A DNA stretch of 42,027 bases from Pantoea conspicua (GTDB lineage Bacteria > Pseudomonadota > Gammaproteobacteria > Enterobacterales > Enterobacteriaceae), in assembly GCF_002095315.1 (NCBI RefSeq), contig NZ_MLFN01000037.1, positions 1-42,027 on the forward strand, read 5' to 3'. Every line of letters begins with the position of its first letter. The stretch's first letter is position 1. Position numbers and translations under genes: made by a program. The notes beneath the pieces were generated by a model, which saw only the letters and a program-made list of their open reading frames with translations, was not told the origin of the DNA and did not search any database. Below, piece by piece: positions 39,236-42,027 of this stretch.

Positions 39236-40244
39236 ATTTCTGTGATTCCACTGCCGGGGCTTTAATTGCTGAAGCCTGCTGCTTTTCACCACTCTTCTTA
39301 TAGCGTCCGGCAATAAACGAGCAGACCATCAACTGCACCTGATGGAAAATCATCAGTGGCAGCACAATCATCCCCACAGTACTGGCTGAAAACAGGATAT
39401 TGGCCATCGGTACGCCATTCGCCAGACTCTTCTTCGAGCCACAGAACAGCACCACAATTTCATCAGCGCGCCTGAAGCGAAACAGGCGAGACGCCAGCAG
39501 GTTGATCAGCAGCACCGAGACCAGCAACAGCACCGATCCCGCCAGAATCCACAGCAGGGTAATAATCCCCACGCGATGCCAGATGCCATTCACGACCGCT
39601 TCACTGAAGGCGGAGTAGACCACCAGCAGAATCGACGTCTGATCAGTTTTACCAATCAGGCTGCGGTGTTTCTCAATCCAGCCGCCAATCCAGCGGCGGG
39701 AGAGGTGTCCGAGGATAAAAGGTACCATTAATTGCAGCATGATCTTCCCGATCTGCTCAAGACCATCGGTCGGGGCGCTGCTATGCACATCCATCACCAG
39801 ATTAACCAGCAGCGGAGAGATGAAGACGCCTAACAGACTGGAGGCGGAAGCGCTGCACACTGCCGCCGCCACGTTACCGCCAGCGATAGAGGTAAAGGCG
39901 ATTGCTGACTGCACGGTAGCAGGCAAAATGCAGAGATAAAGAAAGCCAGTGTAGATTTCCGTGCTGACGTTAACCGGATGCCACCAGACCAGCAGCAAGC
40001 CCAGCACCGGGAACAGCACAAAGGTGCTGAACATAATCCACAGATGCAGCTGCCAGTGGCTGCTGCCTGCGATGATTTTTTCCCGCGAAAGTTTGGCGCC
40101 GTGCATAAAGAACAGCAGCGCAATAGCGGCCGTGGCGAGATAGTCGAAAATATCGACGTAGATGCCTTTCGCGGGCAGGAACGTGGCCAGCAATACGGTG
40201 ATGATGAGTTTCACCATCATCGGATCGAGCTTTAAAAATCCCAT
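39234..40244 (-). CDS. yfeH: Bile acid:sodium symporter family protein YfeH
   Basis: 336 residues (E. coli YfeH 332), a member of the BASS/SBF-like transporters with about ten membrane spans. Landmarks are LLATFLPAKG, ALLFFMHGAKLSREKI, LYLCILPATVQSAIAFTSIAGGN-AAAVC (crossover motif region) and LFCGSKKSLANGVPMA. The physiological substrate is unknown; sodium-coupled uptake of an organic acid is a family-level guess. It is divergent from the LysR gene yfeR, which probably controls it, and convergent with ypeB. Confidence 0.93.
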   Translation of the reverse strand: MGFLKLDPMMVKLIITVLLATFLPAKGIYVDIFDYLATAAIALLFFMHGAKLSREKIIAGSSHWQLHLWIMFSTFVLFPVLGLLLVWWHPVNVSTEIYTGFLYLCILPATVQSAIAFTSIAGGNVAAAVCSASASSLLGVFISPLLVNLVMDVHSSAPTDGLEQIGKIMLQLMVPFILGHLSRRWIGGWIEKHRSLIGKTDQTSILLVVYSAFSEAVVNGIWHRVGIITLLWILAGSVLLLVSVLLINLLASRLFRFRRADEIVVLFCGSKKSLANGVPMANILFSASTVGMIVLPLMIFHQVQLMVCSFIAGRYKKSGEKQQASAIKAPAVESQK

Positions 40245-40299
40245 TGTTAAAGTCCGGTAAATTTTTCAATAGCGCGATTGTGCGTGAATCGTGTTTAGA

Positions 40300-40316
40300 A
40301 ATAAAATCGATTTATT
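40300..40316. promoter_or_regulatory. Candidate YfeR operator between yfeH and yfeR
   Basis: AT-rich inverted repeat AATAAA-ATCGA-TTTATT in the 95-base divergent intergenic region, 24 bases before the yfeR start. LysR regulators bind interrupted AT-rich dyads in just this position. Confidence 0.45.
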
Positions 40317-40339
40317 GCATCAATCTATGAGCGTTTTCG

Positions 40340-41260
40340 ATGAATTACACTCTGCGTCAGTTACGCACTTTTATTGCCGTTGCGCACTATGGCAGCTTTA
40401 GTCAGGCAGGGCAGGCGATTGGTCTGAGTCAGTCAGCGGTCAGCCACAGCATTAAAGAGCTGGAAGCTGAAACCGGGGTTCGCCTGCTGGACCGCACCAC
40501 GCGGGAAGTGATGCTAACGGAAGCCGGACAGCAGCTGGCATCACGTATGGAGCGGTTGCTGGAGGAGATCAATACCACGTTGCTGGATATCCGCAGTTAC
40601 GGCGAACAACGCAGCGGGACCGTGCGGCTGGCGGCCAGTCAGACCATTTCGGCCCATCTGATGCCGCAATGTCTGGCGGCCAGTCAGCAACATTATCCCG
40701 ATATCAAAGTGATACTCCACGATCGCGCCCAGCAGTGGGTATTGCAGAGCGTGCGCAACGCCGAGGTCGATTTTGGCATCATCATTGGCCCGCTCAGCGA
40801 TACCGATTTCGATTGTCTCGCCATTCTCGACGAGCCTTTTTTGCTGCTCTGCCGCGATGACGATCCGCTGGCGCACGTTGAGCAGGCGAAGTGGTTGATG
40901 CTGGATGGCCGCACTATGGTGCTACAGGATTACGCGTCAGGCAGCCGGGTATTGATTGATGCGGCGATGCAGCAACAGCAGATTCAGGTTGAAGTGGTGC
41001 AGGATATTGGACATCCCGCCACGCTATTTCCGATGGTTGAGGCGGGGATCGGCATCAGCATTTTACCGGCGCTGGCGTTGCCGCTGCCGGCTGGCCGGGC
41101 GCTGACGGTAAGGCGCTTGTATCCGGAAATCAATCGCAGCCTGATGCTGATTAAACGCAAAAATCGCTCGCTGACACCTGCCGCCGAAGCGATCTGGCAA
41201 GAGGTGCGCCAGCAGGCAACGCTGCTGGCGCAACAACGCGCGGTCAGACCGGCGTTTTAG
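40340..41260 (+). CDS. yfeR: LysR-family regulator YfeR
   Basis: 306 residues (E. coli YfeR 308). The N-terminal winged helix is typical: [59 protein letters not shown]. The effector domain contains [18 protein letters not shown] and [32 protein letters not shown], which agree with YfeR. In Salmonella YfeR responds to osmolarity and controls the divergent yfeH gene. The effector is unknown. Its TAG stop overlaps the stop of the convergent FlxA-like gene (41257-41260). Confidence 0.93.
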   Translation: MNYTLRQLRTFIAVAHYGSFSQAGQAIGLSQSAVSHSIKELEAETGVRLLDRTTREVMLTEAGQQLASRMERLLEEINTTLLDIRSYGEQRSGTVRLAASQTISAHLMPQCLAASQQHYPDIKVILHDRAQQWVLQSVRNAEVDFGIIIGPLSDTDFDCLAILDEPFLLLCRDDDPLAHVEQAKWLMLDGRTMVLQDYASGSRVLIDAAMQQQQIQVEVVQDIGHPATLFPMVEAGIGISILPALALPLPAGRALTVRRLYPEINRSLMLIKRKNRSLTPAAEAIWQEVRQQATLLAQQRAVRPAF

Positions 41261-41604
41261 ATATAGACGTCCAGCTGGTTAGCGTCAGTGGGACGATTGA
41301 CCCCGTCCGCCTTGATTTCACCTGGCTGACTGCTGCTGTCACTTTTCTGCTCAGCCTGTTCGGCTTGCTTCTGTTGCAACTGCGCAATCTGCGCCTCCAG
41401 CATGGTGATTTGTGATTCATACATCTGCTGCATTTCAGCTTTCTGGTCGTCAGTGAGATCTGCATTACCGGATAGCTCTTTGAGTTGTTTGGTGATGTTC
41501 TGAATCTGCTTACTCAGTGCGGCCACCTGCGAGGCTACACTGCCGCCGCCGCTGTCACCGCTACTGATTGCACTGCTTAAAATCCCGGATATTGATGACA
41601 TCAT
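41257..41604 (-). CDS. FlxA-like flagellar-regulon protein
   Basis: 115 residues from ATG 41604; a second ATG follows at 41601. The N-terminus is Ser/Gly-rich ([20 protein letters not shown]). A long coiled coil then spans about residues 25-85 ([38 protein letters not shown]), and the end is polar. This is the FlxA-like family, whose E. coli member is a sigma-28-dependent gene of unknown function. GGGAG precedes the start. A near-consensus sigma-28 promoter lies 27 bases upstream of the ATG, which supports the assignment independently. No other flagellar gene is in the window. Confidence 0.85.
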   Translation of the reverse strand: MMSSISGILSSAISSGDSGGGSVASQVAALSKQIQNITKQLKELSGNADLTDDQKAEMQQMYESQITMLEAQIAQLQQKQAEQAEQKSDSSSQPGEIKADGVNRPTDANQLDVYI

Positions 41605-41630
41605 TTTCTCCCTGTAATTAGTCAATAACG

Positions 41631-41657
41631 TTATCGGCGTGCAGGAAAATGGCTTGA
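41631..41657 (-). promoter_or_regulatory. Sigma-28 (FliA) promoter of the FlxA-like gene
   Basis: On the minus strand TCAA (41654-41657), a 15-base spacer and a perfect GCCGATAA (41631-41638), against the consensus TAAA-N15-GCCGATAA. Predicted transcription starts about 20 bases before the ATG. Confidence 0.75.
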
Positions 41658-41744
41658 GGAGAAAAGTGTTAGGGTGGGGGAAAAGAGCGGGATCTTATCC
41701 GCTACGTTAGCAAAAGGCAGTTTCCTTCTTGACCCGCTTAATCC

Positions 41745-41761
41745 CGTACAGCAGAAACGAA
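41745..41761 (+). repeat. 17-bp direct repeat, left copy
   Basis: CGTACAGCAGAAACGAA, identical to 41980-41996. The two copies enclose the 218-base palindromic segment. Confidence 0.8.
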
Positions 41762-41979
41762 CCAGGCCCCCAAAGGGCTAACAGACAGCAAATAGGTTCA
41801 AAGCGATGGGAGCACAGGCCTGTCGCAAAGCATCGCGGGGCAGGGATGGCCCGCGCTGAGCCGGCCATGGATGGCGCTTTTGCGTCTTTGCGACAGGCCA
41901 GTGCTCTCTGAGCCTGCGCTCTGCTAACGCCTGACGTCGCCCTGAAAGAGAGCGAGTCGTGCTGAAGCCTGGAAATGTA
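41762..41979. mobile_element. Palindromic intergenic element, possible MITE or structured RNA
   Basis: Two 21-base arms (41810-41830 and 41886-41906) pair with a single mismatch; their perfect core is GGCCTGTCGCAAAG / CTTTGCGACAGGCC. The 55 bases between hold two more small hairpins whose loops expose GGA: GCGGGGCAGGGATGGCCCGC (41834-41853) and GCCATGGATGGC (41868-41879). The segment ends carry CCAGGC (41762-41767) and GCCTGG (41967-41972) as short inverted termini, and 17-bp direct repeats flank it. No protein is encoded. It looks like a repeated intergenic element; I cannot tell whether it is transcribed. Confidence 0.5.
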
Positions 41980-41996
41980 CGTACAGCAGAAACGAA
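41980..41996 (+). repeat. 17-bp direct repeat, right copy
   Basis: Second exact copy of CGTACAGCAGAAACGAA. It overlaps the T-run side of the terminator at 41995-42018, so the right copy may be the original site and the left copy the duplicate. Confidence 0.8.
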
Positions 41997-42018
41997 AAAA
42001 GCGCCTGAAAGGCGCTTT
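41995..42018 (-). terminator. Terminator of a gene entering from the right
   Basis: AAAGCGCCT / AGGCGCTTT, 9-bp perfect arms with a 3-base loop. On the minus strand it is followed by a T-run (six T in all), so it probably ends a minus-strand gene that lies beyond the window. Confidence 0.75.
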
Positions 42019-42027
42019 ATTCTGAAT

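Noticed and set aside
41729..41911. 60-codon plus-strand frame inside the palindromic element
   Set aside because: It spans the direct repeat and both arms of the hairpin; the peptide is arginine-rich and low in hydrophobics, as expected from chance.
41762..41979. A csrB/csrC-type sponge RNA
   Set aside because: Only two to four GGA loops are present, far fewer than in CsrB, and no promoter is evident; kept only as one explanation of the element.
41745..41996. tRNA gene or phage attachment site at the direct repeats
   Set aside because: No cloverleaf, T-loop or CCA end can be built around either copy, and no integrase gene is visible.

Overview
The window looks like core chromosome from a member of the Enterobacterales, most like Pantoea or Erwinia (Erwiniaceae). 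Base composition is moderately GC-rich throughout. Almost every protein aligns by eye with an Escherichia coli protein, and the order follows the E. coli 53-55 min region (tmcA-ypfH-ypfN-dapE-yffB-ypfM-acrD-narQ ... talA-tktB ... hemF-amiA-ypeA-yfeZ-yfeY-cysPUWAM ... crr-ptsI-ptsH-cysK-cysZ-zipA-ligA-ypeB-yfeH-yfeR). It differs from E. coli in several places. narP sits directly behind narQ. ansP, a DUF1176 gene and ampH lie between narQ and tktB. No eut operon, maeB, yfeX or ucpA is present. A CpxR/CpxA-like two-component pair occupies the cysM-crr interval, where E. coli carries pdxK and others. The genus is an inference from synteny and protein resemblance.

Layout: 1-4.9 kb holds tRNA acetyltransferase tmcA (5' end outside the window), the esterase ypfH, the minus-strand operon yffB-dapE-ypfN and the 20-codon gene ypfM. 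5.0-10.8 kb holds the RND pump acrD and the nitrate/nitrite sensor system narQ-narP. 11.0-16.2 kb holds a BhsA/YdgH-like stress protein, asparagine permease ansP, nudK, a DUF1176 protein and ampH. 16.4-20.7 kb holds tktB, talA and hemF; 20.8-23.5 kb holds amiA, ypeA, yfeZ and yfeY. 23.7-28.5 kb is the sulfate/thiosulfate uptake operon cysPUWA with cysM. 28.6-30.7 kb is the two-component pair. 30.7-33.4 kb is the PTS operon ptsH-ptsI-crr (minus strand), followed by cysK and cysZ. 35.9-39.2 kb is zipA, ligA and ypeB. 39.2-41.6 kb is yfeH/yfeR and a FlxA-like gene. The last 0.4 kb holds a palindromic element between 17-bp direct repeats.

Several genes work together. CysPUWA imports sulfate and thiosulfate, CysZ is a second sulfate entry route, and CysM and CysK make cysteine. 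HPr, EI and EIIA-Glc are the general PTS. TalA and TktB form the non-oxidative pentose phosphate branch. NarQ-NarP sense and respond to nitrate and nitrite.

Most of the window is ordinary core genome. The observations most worth a second look are: (1) an apparent one-base loss in an A-run inside the cysP signal-peptide codons; (2) a probable 3' frameshift in narQ that replaces the normal C-terminus with a 49-residue tail; (3) a near-perfect sigma-28 promoter in front of the FlxA-like gene; (4) the palindromic element with GGA loops and 17-bp direct repeats at the right end; (5) the CpxRA-like pair with a tandem GTAAG/GTAAA box at its own promoter; and (6) an unusually long ptsH-ptsI spacer with a perfect hairpin.
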